Below are positions 49,730 to 61,492 of a DNA stretch of 64,000 bases, piece by piece. The position numbers and the translations under genes were made by a program. Source of the stretch: Cheilinus undulatus (taxonomy: Eukaryota; Chordata; Actinopteri; Labriformes; Labridae); the NCBI RefSeq assembly GCF_018320785.1, contig NC_054881.1:20646275-20710274 (forward strand). Direction: 5' to 3'. The notes under the pieces were generated by a model, which did no database searches, had not been told where the DNA came from, and saw only the letters and a program-made list of their open reading frames with translations. Position 1 is the first letter of the stretch; each line of letters starts with the position of its first letter.

Positions 49730-50330
49730 TTGGAAAATTTGATTTGTTTTTTTTGGGGGGGGGGGAATTGGCTTGGAAATTTTTGAGTATTTTCATGAAA
49801 ATGAACAGGATATGTTTGTTTATTTTGGAGAGTTTCATTGTAGGTTTTGAGAAGATATTCTGTGAATTTATGTTGGCATTTTCATGGGAATTTGGGAAAT
49901 TTGACGGAATGTTTGGGGACTTTTGTTTGTAAGTTTTCAGGCATTTTAATGGAAATTTGGGAAATGTATTTGTAATTTTAGGTTTGAGAGTTTGGGGAGC
50001 GTGGGTGCCCTTTGAAATTTTAATTAATTTAAATAGAAATTAAATTTACTTCCTTGAATTTTGGGGATTGTATTTGCAAATGTTTGTGAATTTGTGAATC
50101 AATTTAGGGGAGAATTTGCATTTAAATTTTTTTTTTTTTTTTAAGTGTTAAGGCCTTATGATGAAGTTTTACTGTAACATTTAGGGAATATTAAGACATT
50201 TTGGGGTACTTTTTTTTTGGATACTTTAAAAATATGTTTAAGAATTTTCACAGAAATTTAAAGTAATTTCTTTGAAATTCTAGGGAATTTCTGTGGATTT
50301 AGGAAAGGAAAATTTCTAAGAAATTCATGT
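49730..50330. repeat. G/T-rich degenerate repeat (GGGAATTT/GGAAATTTG type)
   Basis: About 600 bp in which GGAAATTTGGGAAAT, GAATTTGGG and TTTTGGGGA-like words recur irregularly, after a G9 tract at about 49758. No coding content. Confidence 0.55.
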
Positions 50331-50639
50331 CCAAAGACAAGGAGGATGTTTCAACTAATCAAGTCCTACTAATCCCAAATAAGTGGAAGAAACTAAAAAT
50401 GCGTTCCATTAAAAAGCTCAGGTCTCAGGAGATTAAGATTGATTTTTGGGGTTTTATGCCTTCTTTTGATTGACAGGACATTAGATTCAGAAATCAGGGA
50501 TAGGGAATGACTTCTGGAAAGGAGCCAAAGACAAGACCTGAACCTGATCCAAGACCACCCACAGATACAATCACTAAGCCACTAAAAGGCCTGGGAAGAG
50601 CACTTTTAACAGCTTTTCTCCCTCATTATGTAACTCCTT

Positions 50640-51046
50640 AATTTAGAATAACAAGTGAACAGCAGAGGTGGGTGGAGCTTAGCAGAGTGCCTTTGTCTGT
50701 TATTTTTTTGATTGAGATCCCCCTGGTGGTGGGGGCTGAAAGCCATGAAAGCCCACCCAGAGTTTGCAAAACCTGGGCTGAGGAGAGGCTCCCGTCTAGC
50801 CACTCTGCCATAAGCCGAGATCGGTAGAGGGCTGCAGTGATGGTTGTCCTTCTGGAACTTTGTCCCATCTCCACACAGGATCTCTGGAGCTCAGTCAGAG
50901 TGACCAACAGGTTCCTGGTCACCTCTCTTATTAAGGCTGTTCCCCCTGATTGCTCAGTTTGGCTGAGAGACTCTTGGAGGAGTCCTGGTTGTATTTGCAA
51001 AGTACTGATCCAGCAGCACATTGAAATGGTGGTAAAGACAGTTTAA
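50640..51046 (-). mobile_element. Tc1-like transposase fragment
   Basis: The minus strand encodes ALIREVTRNLLVTLTELQRS and then SSRRTTITAALYRSRL, the HTH/linker region of a Tc1-like transposase. After a frameshift it continues as MARREPLLSPG. Only the N-terminal third survives; no ends were found. With good-looking AG and GT flanks it mimics a host exon, but the match to Tc1 transposase explains it. Confidence 0.85.
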
Positions 51047-51774
51047 GGCCACAACAGAAGCTTATTGTTGCATCAGTGTTTGCTTTGTGTGTGCATGTGT
51101 GTATACATGAGAGAAGGGGATGTATGTGTTTGCACTGACCTCATACTCTGTTATAATTGAGACTAATGACAAAAGCATATGGGCGTCAGACCTTGGTTTG
51201 AGGTTACAATAGCTTATTGTGTTGCGTCCAGTGTTGTCATGGCTGTTACACACACAGGACTGTGCCTGGTGTTCTGTGCGTGTGCTTGTACATTTGTCCA
51301 CCCTGAAACCAAACTGGAGGCTTGAGTTTCTAAACTGTGTGAAGTTCAGACAGCCATAAAAATCTATGAAACAGTTCATGTTACATGTAGAGGATAAATG
51401 ACTTCAAAGCTTCATAAATCCTGCAGTGCTTTTGGAGTAATTCACTCAGAAGACTGCCTGTTCTCTGGACCTTGGCAGTTTCACACAATGATGAGAACGA
51501 TATTGTCTTATATCCAGGAGAGAAGCAGAGGAAAGTTTCTTGCTTGCTGGATGTTCCCCACAGGAAGAGGGGACAGTTAATGTGGCTGATACAGGTCTTA
51601 TAAATGCTGTTTCCTCCAGTCTGGACGGCAGGGGGCTCGATTTTATCTCTGTTCCTCAATGCTGACGTTTGTTTATCTCAGGACATCACTTTGATGTGAT
51701 CTAAAAGCTGAAAGTTGAAAACTTTTGTAAACTATTAAATAGGTTTAGGCTGCATTTGTCTCATTTATAATCAT

Positions 51775-52335
51775 GTGGTCTCTCTTCCTAGTCTGGCACA
51801 GTCACTCAGTTTATCAGGACGATCTGATCTAGGTAGATTTACACGTCTTATTCCTTCCATTTCTTGATGGATTTAACTGAACTCCAGGGGATGTTCAGTG
51901 CCTTGGACATTTTTGTGTATCCATCCCTTGACTTACACTTTTCAATAACATTTTCTCTGAGTTGCCTGGAGTGTTCTTTTGTCTGCATGGTGTAATGGTA
52001 GCCAGGAATACTGATTTACAACTGACTGGATCTTAGACACACATGTGTCTTTATACTACAATCACTTGAGACACATTCACTGCACTCAGGTGATCCCTGT
52101 TTCACTAACTGTGAGAGTACTGGCACCAATGACCTCTGCTGAATGAGGTCATTCACTTTAAAGGGGGTGAATATTTATGCATTCCTGTATTTTACCTCAC
52201 ATATTTACTTGATGGATTGTACTTTGTAGAAATCTTTTTTTTTCCCAAAAAGTCATATTGACAATGATTAATCTATAAAATCAATAAAAGAGTAAAAGAT
52301 CCAATGTGATAAATACTTTTTATAGGCCCTGTAAA
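51775..52335 (-). mobile_element. Tc1-like transposon, 5' half
   Basis: Same family as 27180-27872 and 53540-54560. The outer end lies near 52335 (ATACTTTTTATAGGCCCTG). It faces the outer end of the copy at 53540, 1.2 kb away. Confidence 0.75.
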
Positions 52336-52339
52336 TACA

Positions 52340-53090
52340 GTTAAAGCTGTCAGTATTTGGACAACAACACAATTTTAATCTTATACTTCTTTTCACCACC
52401 AAAAAAAACAAACTAAAATAATACAATCAAGATGTGGCTGAAGGGCAGAACTGCAGCTTTAGTTTTATTATAATATGGCATTTACCCATTTAGGAATTAC
52501 ATTTATTTTATTAAATGTACCTAAATGGCTCAAAAGTATTTGGACAAACACTGTTGTTAAAAATATAACCACAGTTTTTAATACTTGGATGAAAATCCGT
52601 CACAGTCAATGACTGCTTGATATCTGGGGCCCAAAAACGTCACCAAAGTGTTGAGCCTCTTATCTCTCAAACGTGCAGACAGCTTTAAGTTTTCTTCCTG
52701 GGGATGATTAATCAGGCCTTTACTGAAGCTGCCTTCAGTTGCTGCTTGCTTGTGGGTCTTTCTGCCTTCTGTTGCCAACTAAACTGAGGTAGAGCATAGC
52801 AGGTCATTTGTGGTTGTCTATGATCTCCAGTAACATGAACCAAGCCGGTGGTGCTACTTTCTATCAGCTTGCTTCCCTCCTGAAAATCCCAAAATGATCT
52901 TAAAGTCAAGCAGCAGAAGTTAGGGGTTAATGTGCAAACACAAAAAGCCTGCTTTGAGGTGAATGTCATTTGTGGGAGCAGTTGATAGCACGCCGGTTCT
53001 CCTTTGCTATGGGGCCTAAATAAAGAGTATTCAAGCACCATCACACCATTGCACATGTCGAATGTGTAACTATCACTGCTCCAGTGTTTT
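52340..53090. mobile_element. Probable fragment of another fish DNA transposon
   Basis: Phrases GTCAGTATTTGGACAACAAC, AATCAAGATGTGGCTGAAG and GGCTCAAAAGTATTTGGACA are typical of a Tc1-related fish element whose end region carries such words twice. No transposase is readable. Confidence 0.5.
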
Positions 53091-53539
53091 GTGTTTTTTT
53101 GGAAAGGTCAGGTAGTACCATAAATGCAGCTGTTTTCTGAGTTTGTATCTAAAAGATTACAGTGTTATGCTTTTTTACATCCGTCACAGTAGCGACAGTT
53201 TTTCTGACAGAGGTGTAAACCCACACATGGATGTCCAAATTATGCTTTCTGCTGTAGGTCAGCTGACCGGGAGAATCTGTTGACACTAATCTTCTTTCAT
53301 TCCAACATATTGTCTTCCCTGCCTGCAGCAACCGACCAGAAATATTTATCATCTATAAACTCAAGGACAGAAGAGGGAAATCCCACGCAGCTTTCACAAA
53401 AAGGTATAAATAGCTCACACACTTGCACTTGTGAAAATATAACAGAGGAAAGTGGATGAGGCGCTTAGTCTGTGACGCAGGACAGCTAAGGATTGTTAAA
53501 ACTCAAAGGAACAAAAAGCAGAGGCTCATTTGTCATTTA

Positions 53540-54600
53540 CAGTGCCTTTAAATAATATTCACACTCTTGGATGTTTTACCATTTTATTGATTTTTATAAC
53601 TCAATCACGGACAGTATAAGTTGCCTTTTTTGACAAAAAAAAAAAACAAAAAAAAACAACAAAAACAAAGCATACCTCTTAAATGCCAAAGTGAAACTAG
53701 ATTTTTTACAAAGTAACGTCAATCCAACAAAAATAATATTTACCCCATTTAAGGAGACTGACCTCATTCAACAGAATTGAATTAAATTGGTGTTAGTAGT
53801 CTCACAACTAGTGAAACAGGGAGCACCTGAGTGCAGTGAATGTGTCTCAAGAGATTGTAGTATAAAGACACATGTGTGTCTAAGATCCAGTCACTTGTAA
53901 ATCAGTATTCCTTGCCACCATTACACCGTGAAGACAAAAGAACACTCCAAGCAACTCAGACAAAAGGTTTGAAAAGTGTAAGTCAGGGGATGGATCCACA
54001 AAAAATTTCCAAGGCACTGAACATCAGTGAACAAGAAGGATACTAGTGAGAGAGCACCAAGACACCTGTGACTACTTTGAAGGAGTTACAAGCTCCAGCA
54101 GCTGAGATGGGAGAGACTCTGCATACAAAAATTGTAGCTCTGGTTCTTCACCAGTCAAAGCTTAATGGGAGATTGGCAAAGAGAAAACCACTGTTAAAAA
54201 AAAAGTCAGATTAAATTTTGACAAGAGTTCACAAAAGCATGAAGGAGAAAGGCCTTTAGTCTAATATTAGACCAAATTGGTGCGTTTTGGCCATCAGACA
54301 AGAAGCTATTCTTGGTGGGTACCAATTACTGCACATCCCCACTGTGAAGCACAGTGGTGGCAGCATCATGTCGTGGGGATGCTTCTCTGCAGCAGGCCGT
54401 GGAAGGCTTGTAAAGGTAAAAGGAAAAATAAACTCAGTAACATATAGGAAAATCATGGAGGGCAACTTAATTAGCCTGCAAGAGAACTACAGCTTGGGAG
54501 AAGATTTATTTTCTAGCAAGACAATGACTAGAGAACGCTACACAGAAATGGTTTAAAGACAACAAGGTGAATGCTCCAGAGTGGTCGAGTCATTTTGTAC
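53540..54600 (+). mobile_element. Tc1-like transposon, decayed
   Basis: Left end ACAGTGCCTTTAAATAATAT. From 54330 the plus strand encodes TVKHSGGSIMSWGCFSAAGR and then GRLVKVKGK, a typical Tc1 transposase segment, continuing in a diverged frame to 54556. Upstream, 53900-54130 matches 51780-52030 and 27230-27560 in inverse orientation. Stops and frameshifts are present and the 3' end is missing. Confidence 0.85.
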
Positions 54601-56146
54601 ATGCATTTTTGCATATTTCTTGATGTATAACCATTAGGAGGAAATTGTGCTACATCAGTAAGTAAATCTGACAGGAGATAAATTACACTTTTTTCACTAG
54701 CCTCTCAGGATACCTCATGCTCTACCCTACACCCATAGTTTGACCTTTTTCAGAGTTGATACTGCATTAGTTTGAATAAAACTGCATGTGTGCATGCCCG
54801 AGATTGCAATGAAGAATATCAAGTTTAGTTTCTCCTCATGTCCTTGATGCAGCCTGACATCCAGGTAAACAGCTTTGAAGCTTAACTGGAGCCCCATTAG
54901 TCCTCACTGGGACAGTAAAAGTTGTAAACCTCTCCAATCTTCGTGGCCTTTGTCTCTGACAAGCTGGTGTCAATCACCTCAACGTCTCTGCTGAAAGGAC
55001 TAAATGGAGAAATGTGAAGTGAAGCAGGCGATAATAAGACCAAATGTTGAAGCTATCCATCCATGCTGCAAGTGTTAACTCTGACAGCATTCAGGTAATT
55101 AAAATTGCATATCAGACCGCTGAAGTGAGTGGCGGTGTAATGTAATGTAATGGTGCTGATGGCTCAGTATTCGCCCAGGGGTCTGTTTATCATCAGAGCT
55201 GTCAGGCTGCGTTCAGGTAAGACGTGTGATATCATGACTAGTCAGAGGAGCTCCATGACTAAGAGTTTGTCACATTGGAGGAAAAGCCTTGAAGGAACCA
55301 GCTGTCTCAGCTCAGGGGGGGCCGCACGCATGTGGTCCGGGACAGCTTAACACACACATCAAACAACTGTCGGACCCCTGCCAACCCTCACACACACCCA
55401 AACAAAAAGAACACACACTTTGGGCTCGTTTGGTGCTTTTAGTCTCACTGGAAAAGGCTCATAAATGTACAAGGTCACGCTACAAGATGAAATAGAGCTA
55501 GTCCTGCAGACAAACTGTCACTGTTGTGAGTTTCTGCCATTGCGTAACTTATGAAAAGCTCCTACTTGCTTTACTCAATAATTGACTCATTGCTGATACA
55601 TGTCAGCTGATGAGGGACGGCTGACAAGTTTGTGGCTGTTAAATAAGAGCAGCAAACATGAGGAATGTCTTCATGGTGTGTGGTTTACAGCACAAGGCCA
55701 CACATGAGAGGGCACTTGCAACAGTAACAACAATCAATATGAGGCACAGGTGGGCAATTTAGAGGGAAAACAAGAGCTAACATCGTGGAAACGGGCTCTC
55801 TGGTATGCTGAGTGAAGTGATGGATGCTCTACAAGGACATTTAATCCTTTTCTCTCTGGGAACTTGTCACTCTGGAAGGTTAAAAGCAGGGCAAAAGTCA
55901 GATTTTTTTGCCTTGCAAACATGCCATTTGATTCCCATCAGTCTAAATGCAGAAGACTTGTCATGTTTCATTTCCTGTGAAACTGCTCCTCAAATGCTGA
56001 TTAGTGGATTCTTGGAAATCAAGTGAGTGGATTTTTTCATAAAGGCCTGTTTTTTTCTTTCGCTGTTTTTTCTTATCTTCACATTTCTGTCATTAATGCT
56101 AATCCTCCCTGGTTGGATGATTATGAAAAACTTAAAGCAAAATGTA

Positions 56147-58144
56147 CAACCCAAACCCCAAAACTGGGGCACTTTTTAAAATGTAAATAAAAAACGAATA
56201 CAATGACATGCAAATCTCATAAACCCATGTTTCATTCACAATAGAACATAAATAACATATCAGATGTTGAAACTGAGACATTTTACCATTAGATGACGAT
56301 ATTAGCCCATTTTGAATTTGATGGCAGCAACACATCTCAGAAAAGTTGGGACAGGGACAAATTTGAGGAGGCCAGTTGTTGGAGTTTTGTAGGAGGAATG
56401 TTGTCCCATTCTCATCTGATGTGGTATGCTAGCTGCTCAACAGTCCTGGTCTTTGTTGATTTCTCGTTTTAAGATGTACTTAATGTTTTCTATTGGTAAA
56501 AGGTCTGGACTGAAGGCAGGCCAGTTCAGCACTGGACTTCAATGTCATGCTGTTATGGATGTGGTATGTGGTTTAGATTTGTTTCACTGTACATATGCAA
56601 GGCCTTGCCTGACAGAGACGTTGTCTGGATGGGAGCATATGTCCAGACAGTCTGGCTGAAGACCATACATCTCTGATGCCCCCTCTCACAGACCATTAAT
56701 GTGAGACGGGGTCTCTGTCAAAAAGGAAATACATGCTAGCAAATGTAGCTTACATAGCTCTGTTAGCTGTGTAAGCTTAGTAGATAGCATAGTACATGGT
56801 AAAGTATATAAACTCACAAAGCACATGGATATTTATACAAATCTACAAAACTAACATTAGCTACCTGAACTATATATCTATGGTATCTACTTAGCTACAT
56901 TAGCTGTGTAAGCTTGGTATATAACATAGTTACATAGCTAACATAGCTAAAGCTAAGCTCACAAAGCACATGGATTTACTATACATACAAAGCTATGAAG
57001 GTCAGTTAGCTATGTAAACGGTATAGCTATATACCTAGCGACTTTAGCTGCGTAAGCTTAGTAGATACTTAGTAGATACTTAGTAGCTAAGCTAACAAAG
57101 CACACCGATTTTTACATGAACAAAGCTACAAAGCTAACGTTAGTTATGTAAGCTATATAGCTAGGTTATCTACATAGCTTCATTAGCTGCGTAAGCTTAG
57201 TAGATAAGGTAGCTATGTAGATAAAGCTAACCTCACAAAGCATATGGATATTAATAAGAACAACGCTAAGAAGCTAAGGTTAGTTACGTACCCTATATAG
57301 CTGTTATCTATAGGGCTACATTAGTTGCATAAGCTTAGAAGATAACATTGCTACATAGCCTAATAAGCTAAAGCTAAGCTCATTAAGCTCATGGGTATCT
57401 ATATGAATAAAGCTATGAAGCTAACGTTTGCTGTGTGAGCTATATAGCTAAGTTATCTACATAGCTACATTAGCTGCGGGAGATTAGTAGATAACGTAGC
57501 TTACACAGCTAAAGCTAAGTTCATAAAGCACATATATATCTAAACAGAGTTATGAAGTTAAGATTAGCTATGTAAGCTACATAGCTATGTCATCTACGTA
57601 GCTATATTAGCTTTAGCAATGTTTGCTAGAGCTCACATTGCAAAAGCAAACTTTGCTGCAGTGGCTTATGAAGTAGTAACGTAACTACGTAGCTAGCAAA
57701 GCTATTTCTGTTTAAGCTAAACCTATCAAAGCCAAAGCAAGCCGACTTTATGCTTGTCTTCTTCTAAAATGAGTCTATAAATAATGTAACTCAGGTTAAA
57801 GCTTCTAACCTTTTTCTATTTTTTTATTTCTGAAGTGTTTCATTGTCTGCAATGTTTGCAATGTTGTTATTTCATAAATGTAGCTGCCAGATTTGTTATG
57901 AACTGCATTCAGTTAAAAAAAAAAAAAAACAACTAAAACCTGAAATACACTGGGTGAGCAAATTATGGCACTTTCGTTCTGATAGAAAAGGCGTCTCACA
58001 CTAATGGTTTGTGAACAGAACAGTTTTCTTTGTTGCTTCAGTTCATTCTAATGAGCTTTGGTCCATAAAAGTGTCTAGATTGTGTTCTTCTTCTTTGCAT
58101 GATACATTTTACACAGCACTGCAACTTTTGTTGAATTGGGGTTG
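56147..58144. mobile_element. Tc1-like transposon carrying a nested tandem array
   Basis: Inverted ends: ACAACCCAAACCCCAAAACT on the left and (complement) ACAACCCCAATTCAACAAAA on the right, each followed by TGTA-type subterminal sequence, with TA on both outer sides (56145-56146 and 58145-58146). The left 550 bp match a widespread fish element (GCAGCAACACATCTCAGAAA, AAAGGTCTGGACTGAAGGCA). The middle is replaced by the array at 56740-57720 and its flank. The element at 3090-4550 has related ends. Confidence 0.8.
56740..57720 (+). repeat. Tandem array, about 7 units of about 139 bp
   Basis: The marker GTAAGCTT (or a close variant) recurs at 56771, 56908, 57052, 57191 and 57329 and, diverged, near 57478: spacings 137, 144, 139, 138 and about 149. 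Each unit contains TAGATAACATAGCTACATAG, then AGCTAAAGCTAAGCTCAC, AAAGCACATGGATAT and AAAGCTATGAAGCTAACG-like text. Units are strongly diverged, so the array is old. Confidence 0.85.
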
Positions 58145-58740
58145 TACTATTTAGTACTGAGCTGTAAAGGAACATAAAACTTTGTAATGGCTTGTCATGA
58201 AATGATTTGTTGGTGTCTTATATAACACTATTATATAAATTACAGACAATTATGAACCCATGAAGGGTGGGCCCTTTTTTCTCGATGACAAGTAAGTACA
58301 GTACAATCCATTCATCAATGTTCATAGGAATCTATGTACAGTACATTTTTGTAAAAAATACTTAAGAGTTATGCAGTAAAAACATATATTTTCATCTCTT
58401 TAGTTCCCTATATGAGGCAGCTGACGCAGCTGACATCATTGAGATGGGGGCTCTGGTATGCTGAGTGAAGGGATGGACACTCTACAAGGATATTTAAGCT
58501 TTTTTATTGGAACTTGTCCCTCTTGAAGGCTCAAAGATTTTTGCCTCAAGACGTGCAAACATGACGTTTGATTCACATCAGTATAATTGCAGAAGACTAA
58601 AATTTTTGTCATGTTTCATTTCCTGTTAACCTGCTTCTTAATGGCTGATTAGGGGATTTTTGGGAAAGCGAGTGGGTGTATTTTGTTTATCATGGCCTGA
58701 TGTTTTATTTAGCTGTATTTTCACATCCTCACATTTACTA

Positions 58741-60600
58741 AAAACAGACTCACCAGAGTGCAGATAGGAAGCTTGCTTTGATTCACTTCACTTTGCTTTT
58801 TTCCTGTTCTGCCGGAAGGACATGGAGCTGCTGGATGGACATCTTGGCAGAGCGAAGAGAGAGGACGCTGTTCAGGTGGAGGCACACTAAAACACAATCA
58901 GATCACTTGGATTATCAAATACCATAAGCTTGCATCACAATAAATTTGGCAACAACAAACAAGTTGCAGAGAGTAAATGACGTACACAGAAGCAGAGGAG
59001 ACGGGAACCAGTTCTCATCTTCATAATCAGAGGAAGGAGGAGATGAGCGGGGAGGGCGGAGGAGGCAGAAGAGGAGGGGTGGAGGAAGGGATCAGCGGAG
59101 GAAAAAGATTGTTGAGTGAAACAGTAGTTGTGTCTAAAGGTCGGTGCCCTGGCGCCACTGCTGCTGCTCTGCTGAGAGACGAGGAGGACTGAAGACTGAG
59201 TCGTCCCACCTGGACTGACAAATACACCCAAGAGACAACAGAGAGAAGAGTGGTTGAACTTCAACATAACTCAGTTTGTTTCCCCTGTTCTATAACTACG
59301 GAAGTTTAAAGTGGGCATGCATCTATATTTTATTTTCTCCATTTTCCCCATTATAATCTCTGGCTGTTTCCTAGAGATCCCATCTTGTTTATTTTATATC
59401 CCTAGAGTTGCAAAAGCACAAAATAAACATAAAAATCAGGTTAATCTACCTTATTTATGGGACTGATTGCATAATGAGATGTCATGTGTGAGGGAGATCA
59501 TACAGGGCACTATCTGAGTGTGATCAGTCAGTGCAGTGCCAGGTGTGTGTGAGCTGATTGCTCCTGATTGTGGCCAGGTGTGGTGAGCTTACTTATACTC
59601 CTGGGTTTTGGCTCTCAGTGCTGATTCATTACCTCACCATCAGAGCTATAGTGCATCTCCTTGTGTTTTCGTGTTTCTGAGTGAGCGTTTGGACAAACAT
59701 TCCTGACAACTTCCTTGAGAATATTCTCTGTGATTTACCTGTTGAAGTGGATTAGTGCTGACGACCTTTGCCCGGGCCTTTTGTTTAATTTTACACTGGT
59801 CTGGTGGCCTTAGTGTTTCATTTAAGGAAAGCTTTTCTTTCCCCTTAGAGTTTTGTTTCTAGTCAGCTGCAAGGCAGCGGTGATATTGTTCTCTTTTCTC
59901 ATTATTAACAAGTTGGGGAGATTCTTAGTTCTGGTTTGCTACAAGTTAGCTTTGAGTTCTTTTTTTTTCCCTTTCCCAAATATCGCTTGCGATTTTAGTG
60001 GTTATCCTTCTGGGATAACTTTAAGAAACCCGGGTCTGCAATTGCATCCCACTTCCCCTTTCTTTCTGACAGTCGTGGTCTGGCCTTTCACCACATTTGG
60101 ACCATTGTCTTGATTTCTAGACTGACAAAAGATGATCTGTTATCATGAGAAATAAATTTATTGTCTTGATATAGTGAGATAAATTAATCAGTAACTATTG
60201 GAAAACCAGCTTTGTTGTGTTGGGATAACTAGGTCGACAGAAATGAAATTTATGGACTCATGTCTGCTTAGGTCTTCCATAGAGATCTACAGATGAAACC
60301 CCCAGGTCATTGAGTTGAAATGTTTCATTTCAGGGAGATGTCATTCAGTTTTAAAAATGTGTTTTTGGTGATATTAAAGAGATTAAAGGTACTATGTTTC
60401 TTACAGGTGAAGAAAAAGTTAAAAACAGTTACGCTCAGGAACTTTAAGCTCTAGAAACTGGCAGGTATAATGACCCTCAGATGATGACAGAGTTTGTTAA
60501 ATAACTTTACGGAAACAAGGAACAAGGTTCATTTTTTTGTAATATTGTTTCGTTTATGATGACTTAAGGGATATACTTTTTATCTTCCATTTGTGATGAC
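58741..60600. other. Insert-like interval splitting duplication copy B; no gene confirmed
   Basis: Contains an exon-like short stretch at 58825-58880 (encoding DMELLDGHLGRAKREDAVQ between an acceptor-like and a GTGGAG donor-like site) and a purine-rich, Glu/Gly-coding open frame at 58977-59192. Neither is recognisable. From about 59480 the text resembles retroelement terminal sequence. Confidence 0.4.
59480..60090 (+). repeat. Possible retroelement-derived fossil, class unassigned
   Basis: A 600-bp block of distinct composition with GATTGTGGCCAGGTGTGG near its left and CTGCAATTGCATCCCACTTC and TTTCTGACAG near its right, reminiscent of fish LTR-type termini or 5' regions of retroelements. No internal genes are present. 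Low confidence; treated as a fossil. Confidence 0.25.
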
Positions 60601-61307
60601 TTTTTTCTGGTTGGATGATTATGAAACACTTTAGTTGTGTTTGACAAAAAGAACCTTTTGTCTAGCAGATTTTGTCTGTACGCCTGGCAGAAAAGGAAGA
60701 GTGTACTATTGAATAATGAGCTGTAAACAGGACATGAAACTTTGTAATGGCTTATGAAATTATTTTTTAGAACACTGGAGTGGTAACTCTGGAGTCTTAT
60801 GTAATACTATAATATCTATCATAGTTATACAATTACAAACCCATGATGGCTGGGCCCTTTTTGTGCATGACACAGAAATGTACAATCAATCCCTTTTCAT
60901 AGGAATCCACCTATTTTTTAATTGAATCATTGAATATCACCTCTTTAGTCTCTAATGAGGCATCTAAAAAGCCTCTGGTCCTCTATGACGGACTTACTTA
61001 CTGTTCCCAGAAACAGAATCTGAAGAAAAAACTACCAGAGAGGGAGGCTGTCTAGATCTGTTTGCTCATTTAAAGCAGGCCTTAAAACTTTTTATATACA
61101 CCTGCAATACCATGAGTAAATCTCCTGTTATTTTCTTTAAAAAATCTTTTAATTCAGTTAATATTGGAGTAAAAAGATTAAAGATTTTAATGAGAATTAA
61201 TCTCAGATTTGCTGTAGTTAATTGTGATTAATTACACCCTTTTTTCACATTTAAAAATTCCAGTATTTTGCATTTTCAACTGTTTTAACATAAATTGACT
61301 TCCTTTT

Positions 61308-61474
61308 TTTTTTAAAGATTTATTTTTGGCCTTTATTAGATAGGACAGTGGATAGAGTCGGAAACAGGGAGGAGAGCGGGGAGAGATATGCAGGAAATAG
61401 TGCCATGGGCCGGATTCGAACCCGGGTCGCCTGCGCATATGGCGTGCGCCCTAACCACTCGACTACCGGCGTGC
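61308..61474 (-). repeat. tRNA-derived SINE, copy 3, with target duplication
   Basis: Reverse-strand copy of the family at 49262: B box complement GGATTCGAACCC at about 61412, A-box complement CTAACCACTCGACTACCGG, and a body with GATAGAGTCGGAAACAGG. Direct repeats TAAATTGACTTCCTTTTT flank it at 61291-61308 and 61475-61492. Confidence 0.9.
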
Positions 61475-61492
61475 TAAATTGACTTCCTTTTT

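Larger units (their letters stand above)
55793..60980 (+). repeat. Direct duplication of a roughly 650-bp unit, both copies split by insertions
   Basis: Copy A is 55793-56146 plus 58145-58440. Copy B is 58441-58740 plus about 60600-60980. Matching landmarks: TGGTATGCTGAGTGAAG (55801; 58454), TCATGTTTCATTTCCTGT (55961; 58609), GGTTGGATGATTATGAAA (56111; 60609), ACTTTGTAATGGCTT (58179; 60739), GGGCCCTTTT (about 58269; about 60852). Copy A is interrupted by the transposon 56147-58144, copy B by about 1.86 kb of other sequence. Confidence 0.8.

Noticed and set aside
50638-51021. Minus-strand open frame with good AG and GT flanks, looking like a host exon
   Set aside because: The protein matches the HTH/linker region of Tc1-like transposases and continues in another frame, so it is a transposon fragment.
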